From Watersipora subatra (lineage: Eukaryota > Bryozoa > Gymnolaemata > Cheilostomatida > Watersiporidae), in assembly GCF_963576615.1 (NCBI RefSeq), contig NC_088711.1:60926248-60990247 (forward strand): a stretch of DNA of 64,000 nucleotides, given 5' to 3'. The notes beneath the pieces are model-generated. The model saw nothing but the letters and a program-made list of their open reading frames with translations. It was not told where the DNA came from and did not search any database. This document shows, in pieces, positions 40,301-44,964 of this stretch (position 1 is the stretch's first letter; each line of letters begins with the position of its first letter). The position numbers and the translations under genes are program-made.

Positions 40301-42960
40301 AGCAAACTGACTTGGCAGCCATTTTCATTCAGAAGGAACGTGTTTGAAGCTTTAATAAAATTAACTTTAACTAAATATTTCATTCCTCAGTTCATCAGAA
40401 TTACATTTGAGTAGAATGGCTGGTTTTGCAAAAGTGGTAGTTGGTAGGAGGAGCACCGAGTATCCATAGCTAGTCAACTAGTTTGAAATACTCAGCTAGT
40501 TTGATCGATGTGTTTGGCTCGTTATGCGCATGCTTTATCTACTGCAAATTTCGGCGATGGTATAGAATCGATATTTCTTTTTCTTGCGTTTGGGGTTTTA
40601 CAGCACTTTGTTTACTTACAAAAGGTCATAAAAAGGTTCATGGAAAGGTGAGACAGACTTGAGAAACGTATGAAGTGATGTAGCTTAAAAGATAAATTTT
40701 GGTCAACATGTGACATACACGTCATTTCAGTCAACATGTGACATACACGTCATTTTGGTCAACATGTGACATACATGTCATTTTGGTCAACATATGACAT
40801 ACATGTCATTTTGGTCAACATGTGACATACATGCCATTTTGGTCAACATGTGACATACATGTCATTTTGTAGACTTGAAGCACTCAGCCAAAGGAGTGAA
40901 ATCAGCTACGGCTGACGTGGTTGCCTCCTCCAATTTTGGACAGCAGATGATTGAAGATGCAGGTATGTTTACTTTAGTCGATAATTTTAGTTGTTGAGAA
41001 AACTGATGCTACAAGAAATTGATTCAATTTATTTTACTGGCATTCAAAGGGCATGAGGGTTCCTCCTGGTCATCAGAAGGGAAGAGGGGGGGGCATGCAA
41101 ATGATTTAAAAGCTTGTACTGAGGACAGCAAACAATATTTACACTATTGTGACATCAGCTTTAGGTTTTGAAGACACTTGCAGGTGTCTCTTCTAACTTC
41201 CGATGTAATTCAGCTACAGGGTAAAAATACTGCTTATTCTAAATACTGCTTAGATCGAAGAGGCTTCTGTTTCTCTTCAAGTGAACAAAGCAACAGTCTA
41301 TAAAACTCTATAGTATTTCATAGAAGAAATATCACTGTACCATTGCTTGAGTGGGTCTCAAATCTATTTTCTCTAGCAGATAAATTTAGTGTCTTGTATG
41401 GACAGGTTTTACTGAGCCATGTTGATATTACCTCATATATTGTTGAGGACGTCATGAAGACATTGTATGTTACAGACCTGATGAACTTCTCAGATCTTTC
41501 ATTAACACAGACCAAGAAGGAGGAGATGAACACACAGGTGCAGTTCTTTTGACATTGTTGTTGAAACATGCAGGGTCGTTCAGCTACATTATTTTATTGG
41601 CATTTGTTTTTCTAGTTTAAAAATAATTATAGTTACAAGGGTACCTGAAGGCTGGAGATATGAACTGATTAAGATTTAAATTTTTTGAAGTAAAGCTCAA
41701 ATTCAATTTGAATATTTGCTTAAAATACGAGCCAAATTTTGAAACACGAGCGTGGCTCGCGTGACAAGAGAAGGACAGGAGCTTTTGGCTCAGAATGTTT
41801 TTGCTAGAGTGTATAAACATATCTTTCGCATTTGGTTTGTGGTTGTGAGCGTCATTTATTTTTCAGCTGTAGTCGATCCTATATTTAGTGAGATTTGGTG
41901 TCCAGTATTTAGTGAAATTTGATGTCACCATGGCCGTTAATAACAAGTCTGTGGAGTAAACTATTAATCGAGAGAGTAAGCTGCTGGCTATCCACATAAA
42001 GCAGAAAATCACATGAAAGCATGACGATGGCGTCCAAGTGATCAAGCTAGCAAAGCAATATGATCGTAGTATATCAACTATATGTAGCATTCTTAAAAAT
42101 AAGGATGCTATCACATATGCTCAAACTGCAAAAGGTTAAATCTATTTCCTTTATTTTAAATGGGGAATGATTGTTTGGAGTACGGGTTTTTTTGGAACGT
42201 GAAACTGGAACACATCAAACATGTGTCCCAGGATACCATACTTTGTATTGTACGAGTTTAAAAATAGCTGATCATACTGTAATGTAAAGGATGCAGTTCT
42301 GTGGGCTAAATCAATGACCTCATGTCTTTTTCTCTGATTGGTTGTCAAATACATTGAGCAAAATACATCCAATTATTCACCTTTATGATTTTAAGCATCG
42401 CAATACTGACATATCAGAATTCTAATCTCAAGAGATTTTTTGTTTTATGATTAGAAATAGCGATTGGAGCCTCTGCGATAAGCTTAGTTATGTACACATA
42501 GACACACAGTTTTTGTATACAATGTTTTTGGTATAAATATTGTTTTAGAGATCTATAGAACATGTGAGTCAGAGAAAATTAAAACATGCTTCTGTTTATC
42601 AAATCTAAATGCTGATATTATATTATTGTAATGATGTCACTTCCTGTTTCTGCTATGATGACGTTGAGTGTTGTCACAGGTCTACATATTAGAACTGGAG
42701 TCTAAACTAGTGAAAGAGAGAAAGAGGTTGGCTGAGATAAGAAAACGGCATTATCAATTAGCCGGGGAGAGCGAAGGATGGGAGGTATGGCTCATGTTCA
42801 ACTTCAGTTATATATTGTGATGGTTGACACAATACAGGCTAATTGAAATCATATTTGCACTGTTATTATTGAGGCCTAGTTTAATAATTCTGCTTCCTGT
42901 TAGGTGGATGAAGATGGCAACCTGATAGTCTCATCAGATTCTGAGGTATTACTCTGTTAG
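2137..42960 (+). CDS. HIP1: Huntingtin-interacting protein 1 family (HIP1/HIP1R/Sla2), multi-exon, 5' end incomplete
   Basis: This is an endocytic adaptor that binds phosphoinositides through ANTH, clathrin light chain through its coiled coil and F-actin through THATCH. Twenty-six exons join in frame with consistent splice phases (1071 codons to 42945; vertebrate HIP1R is about 1070 aa). Exons: 2137-2200, 5732-5919, 6894-6974, 8114-8190, 8872-9074, 11881-11996, 14758-14895, 16043-16174, 17971-18184, 18803-18891, 20461-20529, 21242-21379, 29083-29304, 30492-30611, 32907-33033, 33265-33354, 34088-34270, 35464-35529, 35618-35820, 37537-37689, 38850-38950, 39775-39914, 40873-40962, 41476-41537, 42680-42784, 42904-42945. 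The order is ANTH, coiled coil, THATCH, latch helix. Vertebrate HIP1 has one further upstream coding exon of about 40 codons; I could not find it, so the start may lie before this window. The 3' end is ambiguous: reading through 42946-42960 gives a TAG stop, or the transcript may splice to the microexons at 43200 and 43353. Invertebrates usually have one family member, so HIP1 versus HIP1R is not resolved. Confidence 0.93.
2480..3723 (+). mobile_element. pogo/Tigger-type (Tc1-mariner) element with transposase remnant
   Basis: The ends are inverted repeats of the form CAGT.ATACTTC.ACTTACGAG, flanked by TA on both sides (TSD TA). Inside, around 2760-2920, a degenerate frame reads a CENP-B-type helix-turn-helix N-terminus (KRKIIEKYAK...ELAQQYDRN), then stops. 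The 1244-base element is too short for a full transposase, so it is non-autonomous. A closely related copy in the opposite orientation lies at 43777-44964. Confidence 0.82.
3833..5363. repeat. 51-base minisatellite, ~30 copies, open in three frames
   Basis: About 30 tandem units of exactly 51 bases, with few substitutions and no indels, sit in a HIP1 intron. Because 51 is a multiple of 3 and the unit lacks stops, three frames stay open for about 1.77 kb: + 3717-5477, - 3744-5510 and - 3761-5530. The + unit reads SGAVRSLVSGVTVSITV; one minus frame reads a Ser/Thr/Asn-rich TSDSPTNSNTDSNTTYE; the other reads LTVILTVTPLTRLLTAP. No splice context, signal peptide or family match favours any frame, so I call it a repeat, not a gene. 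Confidence 0.95.
5732..5919 (+). CDS. HIP1: HIP1 exon: ANTH core
   Basis: This exon encodes THHEQGLSTFW and LCWKFCHVLHKVCREGH, the most conserved stretch of the HIP1 ANTH domain, and ends at CRVW. It completes the codon left by the 2137-2200 exon and ends in phase 0 before gtgagt. Confidence 0.95.
5920..6893. other. HIP1 intron, no distinct element seen
   Basis: Mostly unique AT-rich sequence, with a short tandem duplication of 'catgacttcaagcacctg' near 6235-6260. I see nothing else in it. Confidence 0.5.
6894..6974 (+). CDS. HIP1: HIP1 exon: ANTH helix
   Basis: Twenty-seven codons lie between cag and gtaacg, starting GHLPENFGPINSHYLK and ending NFHKK. They align with the 'WGHLSEGYG..C..YLKLL..K..YH.K' segment of vertebrate HIP1. 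Confidence 0.93.
6975..8113. other. HIP1 intron, no distinct element seen
   Basis: AT-rich and unique as far as can be read. Short open frames at its 5' end are read-through from the preceding exon. Confidence 0.5.
8114..8190 (+). CDS. HIP1: HIP1 exon: ANTH loop
   Basis: The exon encodes IPGNMEITDSVI, matching the 'FPGNL.M.D' loop after the previous helix. It starts in phase 0 and ends two bases into a codon before gtaagt. It is too short to appear as a long open frame and was found from its position and phase. Confidence 0.9.
8255..8541. repeat. 46-base minisatellite, ~6 copies
   Basis: Each unit runs 'gtgtacatatgagtacaaag', then 'cgcttcagtccccatcat' and 'ttactcat'. The first and last units are slightly irregular. 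It lies just downstream of the 8114-8190 exon. Confidence 0.9.
8872..9074 (+). CDS. HIP1: HIP1 exon: ANTH, C-terminal half
   Basis: The exon encodes FEFCIELLDLMDDIVNLQ, then GQCKLYPLVLAVQDSCQLYD and LVKILFKLHK, which match the vertebrate 'GQCRLAPLI..I.D...LYDY.VK.LFKLH' region closely. It ends one base into a codon before gttgct. Confidence 0.95.
9177..9465. repeat. Minisatellite of ~15-base units (tgtaggttaygtgaag)
   Basis: About 18 irregular copies of 'agtgtaggttatgtga' with interspersed 'gtgggttacgtggagtg' variants. It starts about 100 bases after a HIP1 donor site. Confidence 0.88.
9613..9717. repeat. 21-base minisatellite, 5 copies
   Basis: Five units of 'gagcgatctatcagattacc' or close variants. 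Confidence 0.9.
10080..10310. repeat. 13-base minisatellite, ~17 copies
   Basis: Alternating units 'aggctgtaatcct' and 'agactgtgatcct', a two-type higher-order pattern. Confidence 0.92.
10486..10787 (+). mobile_element. Non-autonomous Helitron-like element, 5' truncated
   Basis: It shares the internal 'tagcaattaaaatc' region with other copies in this window. Its 3' end has a degenerate GC hairpin (acctgagcaacgtcggcatt) followed by CTAG and T. It has no coding capacity. Confidence 0.6.
10806..11070 (-). mobile_element. Non-autonomous Helitron-like element
   Basis: On the - strand it starts with 'ataaatctcaaagtttgtg' and ends with the hairpin 'gcgtgcaacgccg' and CTAA. It lies back to back with the next copy at 11071. 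Confidence 0.62.
11071..11476 (-). mobile_element. Non-autonomous Helitron-like element, near full length
   Basis: On the - strand it begins TCTATCTATAAATCTC and ends with the hairpin 'cccgtgcaacgccagg' and CTAG before T. The 5'-TC, the 3' hairpin plus CTAG and the absence of inverted repeats fit Helitrons. A tRNA-like core (tagcttaattggcaag) would also fit a SINE. Confidence 0.68.
11881..11996 (+). CDS. HIP1: HIP1 exon: end of ANTH helical bundle
   Basis: The acceptor is ttgtag and the donor gtgtct. The exon encodes IPPETLGDLRTRFSGQYKLL and LQFYKGLIQ, aligning with the vertebrate 'LPADTL..HRDRF..QF..LK' and 'LQYFKRLIQ'. Confidence 0.94.
12175..12614. mobile_element. Fold-back MITE with ~115-base inverted arms
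   Basis: The left arm, about 12175-12290, and the right arm, about 12490-12614, are inverted copies ('ttgggtaac', 'gcatcttaggtc', 'caacggacat', 'acaaacattgtggatacaa'). The centre is an AT-rich palindrome of taatattattaataatatta type. It has no coding capacity. Confidence 0.82.
13122..13820. mobile_element. Tigger-like MITE with CAGTCATACCTCGACA ends
   Basis: The left end CAGTCATACCTCGACACATGAG is mirrored by the right end ctcgtatgtcgaggtgtgactg. The 700-base interior has no transposase. Its inner section around 13490-13650 recurs at 54040-54215. Confidence 0.78.
13889..13928. repeat. 10-base tandem repeat (gcacctgtac), 4 copies
   Basis: A short perfect array just after the MITE 13122-13820. 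Confidence 0.85.
13929..14757. other. HIP1 intron, no element recognised
   Basis: AT-rich intronic sequence leading to the 14758 acceptor. No element with recognisable ends was seen. Confidence 0.45.
14758..14895 (+). CDS. HIP1: HIP1 exon: ANTH end and linker
   Basis: The exon encodes VPTLPDLPPNFLVASE (compare 'IPQLPENPPNFLRAS'), followed by an acidic and then Pro/Ala-rich linker. The donor is read as gtaggg after GTG; a site three bases earlier would also keep the frame. Confidence 0.88.
15319..15380. repeat. GA-rich microsatellite
   Basis: A purine tract of 'ga' and 'gag' runs in a HIP1 intron. Confidence 0.85.
16043..16174 (+). CDS. HIP1: HIP1 exon: linker to start of coiled coil
   Basis: A polar, Pro/Gln-rich linker gives way to a heptad-like helix (TIISQLRTQVEHLQNQLEFV). 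This is the position where vertebrate HIP1 begins its coiled coil ('LIERLYREISGLKAQLE'). The exon is 44 codons, phase 0 at both ends. Confidence 0.85.
16270..16352. repeat. 28-base tandem repeat, 3 copies
   Basis: Three copies of 'aaagtttggcgtactatgat' followed by 'gtaattct', about 95 bases after a HIP1 donor. Confidence 0.92.
16840..17060. repeat. Degenerate G/A-rich minisatellite
   Basis: Irregular repeats built from 'gggtaagggcaggggag' and 'gaggggttataggtg'. The unit length is not constant. Confidence 0.7.
17420..17955. repeat. GTA-rich minisatellite, units of ~18 bases, adjoining a 3' splice site
   Basis: About 540 bases of 'tagtatggtagtagttgg' variants end 15 bases before the exon at 17971. 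Only 'gtggttttaccattgcag' separates it from coding sequence. Confidence 0.93.
17971..18184 (+). CDS. HIP1: HIP1 exon: coiled coil
   Basis: Seventy-one codons of Glu/Gln/Leu-rich heptads begin ARERIAELNTQIDSLNAQL. The acceptor ttgcag sits about 15 bases after a long GTA-rich minisatellite. The exon ends one base into a codon. Confidence 0.87.
18803..18891 (+). CDS. HIP1: HIP1 exon: coiled coil, clathrin-light-chain-binding region
   Basis: The exon encodes SSDERYKKMREVYEKLRQEH then TLLR, aligning with vertebrate 'ANEQRYSKLKEKYSELVQNHADLLRK', the conserved segment involved in clathrin light chain binding. Confidence 0.9.
18892..20460. other. HIP1 intron, no element recognised
   Basis: A 1.6-kb AT-rich intron. 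I see no terminal repeats or coding remnants. Confidence 0.45.
20461..20529 (+). CDS. HIP1: HIP1 exon: coiled coil
   Basis: Twenty-three codons lie between ctttag and gtgagt (AIKKQSAADKQLAEEKQQQL). The exon is phase 0 at both ends and follows directly in the coil from the previous exon. Confidence 0.82.
21242..21379 (+). CDS. HIP1: HIP1 exon: coiled coil
   Basis: Forty-six codons begin EVVEEVTRLKSEQAVMQE and end in a heptad 'LEERIRQLDAQKA' before gtaagt, phase 0 throughout. The following intron is 7.7 kb; no exon was recognised inside it. Confidence 0.87.
22280..22440 (+). mobile_element. Helitron-like fragment (tRNA-like core)
   Basis: It contains 'gtccagcaatagctatta', 'aaaatcttgaaattaaaa' and 'accacgagctctaccactga', the shared core of the window's Helitron-like family. 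Clear ends are missing. Confidence 0.5.
22441..25541. other. Large HIP1 intron segment
   Basis: Mostly AT-rich. It contains a G10-type run near 23469 and short degenerate 'ttgaccttcacctt' repeats at about 23640-23730 and 24745-24800. No exon or transposase was recognised. Confidence 0.5.
25542..25961 (+). mobile_element. Non-autonomous Helitron-like element, full length
   Basis: It starts TCTATAAATCTCAG and ends with a duplicated short hairpin region (caatgccaggcattcacc) and CTAG before T. At 420 bases it is one of the clearest copies. A frame of 76 codons inside is not a gene. Confidence 0.7.
27562..27923 (-). mobile_element. Non-autonomous Helitron-like element
   Basis: On the - strand it starts TCTATATATATATAATTCTC and ends 'ctcgtgcaaagccg', then CTAG before T. 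It shares the 'agttatagcaattaaaat' core with the other copies. Confidence 0.7.
27930..29082. other. HIP1 intron segment
   Basis: Holds three copies of a 'gtttatatactgtaggttta' motif at about 28450-28525. No element ends or exon were seen. Confidence 0.45.
29083..29304 (+). CDS. HIP1: HIP1 exon: coiled coil
   Basis: Seventy-four codons of Glu/Leu/Gln-rich coil begin EYEESLIASEGEREKLRAEV, between ttctag and gtgggt, phase 0 at both ends. Confidence 0.88.
30175..30250. repeat. AT-rich inverted repeat (taattacattattatt type)
   Basis: Alternating 'attattaataataat' and 'taattacattatt' blocks form a palindrome directly before the 22-bp hairpin. Confidence 0.8.
30251..30300. repeat. Perfect 22-bp inverted repeat with 6-base loop
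   Basis: Arms 30251-30272 and 30279-30300 (atggccaagctaataacagg...) pair without mismatch around the loop tccgct. It lies in the HIP1 intron about 190 bases upstream of the exon at 30492. Confidence 0.95.
30492..30611 (+). CDS. HIP1: HIP1 exon: coiled coil
   Basis: Forty codons begin KLSQQLEELETEKATQQKSL, between ttatag and gtaaga, phase 0. The upstream intron carries a perfect 22-bp hairpin about 190 bases before the acceptor. Confidence 0.88.
31150..31360. repeat. Palindromic AT microsatellite
   Basis: About 210 bases of 'atatat' interrupted by 'aatcaattaa' and 'attaattga' motifs, strongly self-complementary. It abuts the Helitron-like element at 31363. Confidence 0.92.
31363..31884 (-). 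mobile_element. Non-autonomous Helitron-like element with tRNA-like core
   Basis: On the - strand it begins TCTACATATG and ends in 'cctgtgcaacaccggg'. On the + strand, 31729-31803 resembles a tRNA with an A-box (tggtgtagtggataagg) and a B-box (gagttcaattcc). Intact tRNA pairing is absent, so I do not call a tRNA gene. Confidence 0.66.
32020..32520 (-). pseudogene. LINE reverse-transcriptase ORF2 3'-end fragment
   Basis: On the - strand, frames read 'DPRHRLQGCTETIQHIISGC', like the cysteine/histidine motif near the end of non-LTR retrotransposon ORF2. They continue with 'WDVYIRTDKHVLANQSDIMV' and 'KYLEDIEK', broken by stops. Only the last ~170 codons remain, in a HIP1 intron, antisense to the gene. 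It is decayed and 5'-truncated. Confidence 0.75.
32613..32883 (+). mobile_element. Non-autonomous Helitron-like element ending 23 bases before a HIP1 exon
   Basis: It starts TCTATATACAG and ends with the GC hairpin 'cccgggcaatgccggg' then 'aggcacag' and CTAG before T. This 3' hairpin is the best preserved in the window. The exon at 32907 follows after only 23 bases. Confidence 0.75.
32907..33033 (+). CDS. HIP1: HIP1 exon: end of coiled coil
   Basis: The exon begins AVEAQASLQSELASRMAQLE and ends AYQSL. The acceptor gaacag lies 23 bases after the end of a Helitron-like element. The exon ends one base into a codon before gtgagc. Confidence 0.88.
33265..33354 (+). CDS. HIP1: HIP1 exon: coil-to-THATCH junction
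   Basis: The exon encodes GVQEVHFTLDHISSEEFISH, in the place of vertebrate 'AEQVIQDALNQLEEPPLISC'. It starts in phase 1, ends one base into a codon and joins both neighbours in frame. Confidence 0.87.
34088..34270 (+). CDS. HIP1: HIP1 exon: helical region before THATCH core
   Basis: The exon encodes LVHSFSHRLCRTLEESKAAC and an APP turn, aligning with the vertebrate 'LLAHLTSDAIAHGATTCLRAPP' helix. The preceding ttacag is a good acceptor, and the donor gtgagt leaves one base of a codon. Confidence 0.87.
34339..34708 (-). mobile_element. Non-autonomous Helitron-like element
   Basis: On the - strand it starts TCTAGATATATATAAATCTC and ends 'cccatgagacgccggg' with a terminal CTAG before T. Confidence 0.7.
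35464..35529 (+). CDS. HIP1: HIP1 exon: THATCH-proximal helix
   Basis: This small exon encodes ELAERCNTLGEDSIAWMSTL, aligning with vertebrate 'EACKQYGRETLAYLASL'. The phases on both sides (1 and 1) match the neighbours. Confidence 0.86.
35618..35820 (+). CDS. HIP1: HIP1 exon: THATCH domain start
   Basis: Sixty-seven codons include SEIGELVEEELNATQQAIEE, corresponding to vertebrate 'EELGDLVDKEMAATSAAIE'. The preceding intron is only 88 bases. The exon ends in phase 0 before gtgaga. Confidence 0.93.
36130..36510 (+). repeat. Dispersed repeat, copy 1
   Basis: Its right 270 bases (from 'acaaaagtggtag' through 'aagtaatgtagctta') match 40424-40690 in the same orientation with modest divergence. 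Its left part resembles part of the MITE at 56725-57487 ('gtcagatcacctc'). A perfect 20-bp hairpin sits at 36223-36264. Confidence 0.75.
36223..36264. repeat. Perfect 20-bp inverted repeat, 2-base spacer
   Basis: Arms aactaccacttttgtaaagc (36223-36242) and its exact complement (36245-36264). Confidence 0.93.
37537..37689 (+). CDS. HIP1: HIP1 exon: THATCH (I/LWEQ) core
   Basis: The exon encodes DTGVKLEVNEKILDSVTKLM and SKDLQAEIVASGR, nearly the vertebrate 'DTGVKLEVNERIL' and 'SKDLQREIVESGR'. This is the conserved part of the talin/HIP1/Sla2 actin-tethering domain. Confidence 0.96.
38161..38516 (-). mobile_element. Non-autonomous Helitron-like element
   Basis: It has the 3' hairpin 'gtgcaacgccggg' on the - strand and a tRNA-like core (tagctcagtggtttggc on +). 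The end near 38516 is approximate. Confidence 0.6.
38570..38650 (+). mobile_element. Helitron-like 5' end followed by AT/GT microsatellite
   Basis: It starts TCTATATATATAAATCTC and continues 'aaggtttgtgtgtctgtg', the family 5' end, then dissolves into 'atatacatagatat' repeats. Confidence 0.5.
38850..38950 (+). CDS. HIP1: HIP1 exon: THATCH core, FYKKN..WTEGL motif
   Basis: The exon encodes AKEFYKKNHRWTEGLVSAAK then AVGWGASTLV, matching vertebrate 'KEFYAKNSRWTEGLISASKAVGWGAT'. It ends two bases into a codon before gtaagt. Confidence 0.96.
39301..39741. repeat. 30-base minisatellite, 15 copies, each with a 3'-splice-site-like motif
   Basis: Units of exactly 30 bases ('ttgttacagctctcactagt' plus 'aggcatgata') run without indels to within 34 bases of the exon at 39775. 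Every unit carries a pyrimidine-rich 'attgttacag' (or ttgtaacag), similar to an acceptor. The long open frames over it come from the period being a multiple of 3. Confidence 0.95.
39775..39914 (+). CDS. HIP1: HIP1 exon: THATCH core, EIAASTAQLV motif
   Basis: The exon encodes LNELKVCSNEIAASTAQLVV followed by SSQVKADKES, the signature of the I/LWEQ module. The acceptor tttgcag lies 30 bases after a 15-copy, 30-base minisatellite. Confidence 0.96.
40424..40690 (+). repeat. Dispersed repeat, copy 2
   Basis: It matches 36238-36510: shared 'gcaccgagtat.catagctag', 'tcagctagtttgatcgatgt' and 'ttcatggaaaggtg'. Confidence 0.8.
40701..40868. repeat. 28-base minisatellite, 6 copies, forming a 3' splice site
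   Basis: Six units of 'ggtcaacatgtgacatacat' plus 'gtcatttt'. The last unit's 'catttt' is followed at once by gtag, the acceptor of the exon at 40873, so the pyrimidine tract of the splice site is the repeat itself. Confidence 0.95.
40873..40962 (+). CDS. HIP1: HIP1 exon: THATCH C-terminal helix
   Basis: The exon encodes LKHSAKGVKSATADVVASS, aligning with vertebrate 'LQQASRGVNQATAGVVAST'. The acceptor AG ends four bases after a 28-base minisatellite, with no unique sequence between. Confidence 0.94.
41476..41537 (+). CDS. HIP1: HIP1 exon: THATCH end
   Basis: The exon encodes LMNFSDLSLTQTKKEEMNTQ, matching vertebrate 'DNMDFSSMTLTQIKRQEMDSQ'. It ends in phase 0 before gtgcag. Confidence 0.93.
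41730..42140 (+). pseudogene. Decayed pogo/Tigger-type transposase N-terminal remnant
   Basis: Around 41990-42130 a broken frame reads 'KLAKQYDRSISTICSILKN', the CENP-B-type helix-turn-helix of Tigger transposases. An upstream 'acgagc' repeat recalls the ends of the 2480 and 43777 elements. Ends are not recognisable. Confidence 0.65.
42680..42784 (+). CDS. HIP1: HIP1 exon: latch/dimerisation helix
   Basis: The exon encodes the C-terminal dimerisation helix, ending LAEIRKRHYQLAGESEGWE (compare 'LGELRKKHYELAGVAEGWE'). It is 35 codons with phase 0 ends. Confidence 0.95.
42904..42960 (+). CDS. HIP1: HIP1 C-terminal tail exon, possibly terminal
   Basis: The acceptor gttag opens 14 codons (VDEDGNLIVSSDSE). 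A donor-like gtatta follows at 42946. If it is not used, translation continues four codons to a TAG at 42958-42960. If it is used, the frame-preserving microexons at 43200 and 43353 can follow. Confidence 0.7.
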   Translation: MDEDGNLIVSSDSEVLLC

Positions 42961-43199
42961 CACGGAGTTGTCTGTCCTATAAGCATGCATTGCACACCCA
43001 CATCATGATATCCTATTGACATATGTTCACATATGTGCACATGTTTTCATAGCTGTGTGCTGCATCATGTATAGTCTTAGTTACCTAGAAAACGCATGCA
43101 TAGCTGTGGCGCTATTACATGTACACCCAAGAGTTGTCATCTCTTGCTTCACATTTGCTTCATAAACTAAAATGATGACTATTTGTAATTGCTTTGCAG

Positions 43200-43223
43200 A
43201 GAGCTGCCGGCATGACTGATGAT
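43200..43223 (+). CDS. HIP1: HIP1 24-base microexon, copy 1
   Basis: A 24-base segment with a strong acceptor (tttgcag) and donor (gtgagc) encodes RAAGMTDD in phase 0. It follows the tail exon without breaking the frame and is repeated exactly at 43353. No transcript evidence is available. Confidence 0.55.
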
Positions 43224-43352
43224 GTGAGCGCAATTATCTACACAATTTGCTGATTGCATAGATAACTGATTGATGTGATACTCGCTTTATATAGTACATT
43301 GCTTTATATTAGTACTTGCTTTAATAGAGATTGATTTGTATTTGCTTTGCAG

Positions 43353-43376
43353 AGAGCTGCCGGCATGACTGATGAT
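43353..43376 (+). CDS. HIP1: HIP1 24-base microexon, copy 2 (tandem duplicate)
   Basis: The 24 exonic bases are identical to copy 1, and the donor is gtaagc. About 70 bases including both splice sites and the downstream intron are duplicated at 153-base spacing. The few differences all fall in intronic positions. Reading on without splicing reaches a TGA at 43407-43409. Confidence 0.55.
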
Positions 43377-43776
43377 GTAAGCACAGTTATCTACACAATA
43401 TGCTCATGATGCTTTTGTTCAAAATGTTGCATAGCTTGTACTTGCAGCTCATGCTGTTAACATTGTAGCTTTGAATATCTTCCTATTCGTCTATGTGTTG
43501 AGGTCTTGGGCTCATGCGTTGACACATACCATTGACTTGCCTAGCGCTAGTATGCCTTCTTCTCAGTCCTTTAAAATACTTTATCAAACCTCTAGCAGAC
43601 ATATTGACACATTTTAAATTTAACCCCTTGATCCCCCTAAATTATCGAATGCTTATACGCAAATTTGCTGCAGACAAGTTGTTTTAATAGCTTTCTACAT
43701 TTCAATTTTATATGTTCCGGGAAACATTTTACCATAAGAATCAGACGGATGGTAATAAGAGTTGATGTATAATATA

Positions 43777-44964
43777 CAGTCATACTTCAACTTACGAGCT
43801 TAATGCGTTCCGAGACTGAGCTCGTATGTCAATTTACTCGCATGTTGGTGCAATTTATTTATATATAGAACAATTAAATATATATTGATTGGTTTCCATA
43901 CTCTAAAAAAAGCAAATAAAACACTCAAAACAAGATATTGTAACAAAAAGAACATGTTGATTATTCTCCTTACGTATTACATGCTTTTAAAAAGCAACAA
44001 ATAAAAAATAATGCAAGGAAATGTGATAAATTAGAATGTAAAATTAAATACATACAATAGCAGTTAACACTCGCGTTTGCCAGAGAGGGAGATAAAAGTT
44101 ATCCTTCGTTACAACAGTTGACTTTGATAAATTTGGATTTTATCAAAGTGTTAAAAGACAAACTTAGAAGCAGACCTAAAAGAAAACTTTCATTTTCAAC
44201 TAAACGTAATTAAAATTTCTTCGGCGTTCATAGTTTGAAGTTTCTTGCTGGTTAGCGAGAAATTTTTCTATCCAAGGACGTTTGCCTTTGTCGTCCTTGC
44301 AACACGTTGCGATTAGGACGAACACAGGTGTCGTCACAAATGGTTAATGCACGACCACTAGCCAGCTTGTCCGAATGTCTATTAAACAGTTTGGATAAAT
44401 AGCGCCGACCTTTTCATATAGCATCGTTTCAGTTACGCTGTCACCGGCCAATTGTTTGTCCAATGCCATCAGCGGTCGTGAAGATCGCTGCACCGTTTAG
44501 AAACTATGGTTAGTCCTTTTGCGAACTAAATGCCCTGAATATAATCCTTCTGTTTGATAATTATGAATGTATTTCTGTCATATTGCCGAGCTAGCTCAAT
44601 CACGCATACACATTTCGTATATTTTTCAATATTTTCCGTTTAATATCAATTGTTATCATTTGCTTTTTCTTTGTATCATCTTTCATTTTACTGGCAAACG
44701 TTCGGTCTACGCACAGTACGTTTAATTCACGTAATTCTGCACAGAAAATCGTGCACAAAAAACCCGGTACAACAGTATCACCTGAGCAGTTGAAAAATAC
44801 AGAGTGATGCTGTTCTCATAAAACACCTCCGGCATACTTGGCAACTGACTCAAGTGCTCGTATCTCAAACATGGCTCGTATGTTAGTGCTAAAACTTGCT
44901 TGAAAGCTGGCTCGTATCTCAAGTTTCTCGTACGTTGGAGCACTCGTAAGTTGAAGTATTACTG
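43777..44964 (-). mobile_element. pogo/Tigger-type element, inverted relative to the 2480 copy
   Basis: The ends CAGTCATACTTCAACTTACG and (right, inverted) CAGTAATACTTCAACTTACG are flanked by TA. The interior matches 2480-3723 in reverse, including the transposase N-terminal remnant, with small indels. It lies just downstream of the last HIP1 coding exons. Confidence 0.85.
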
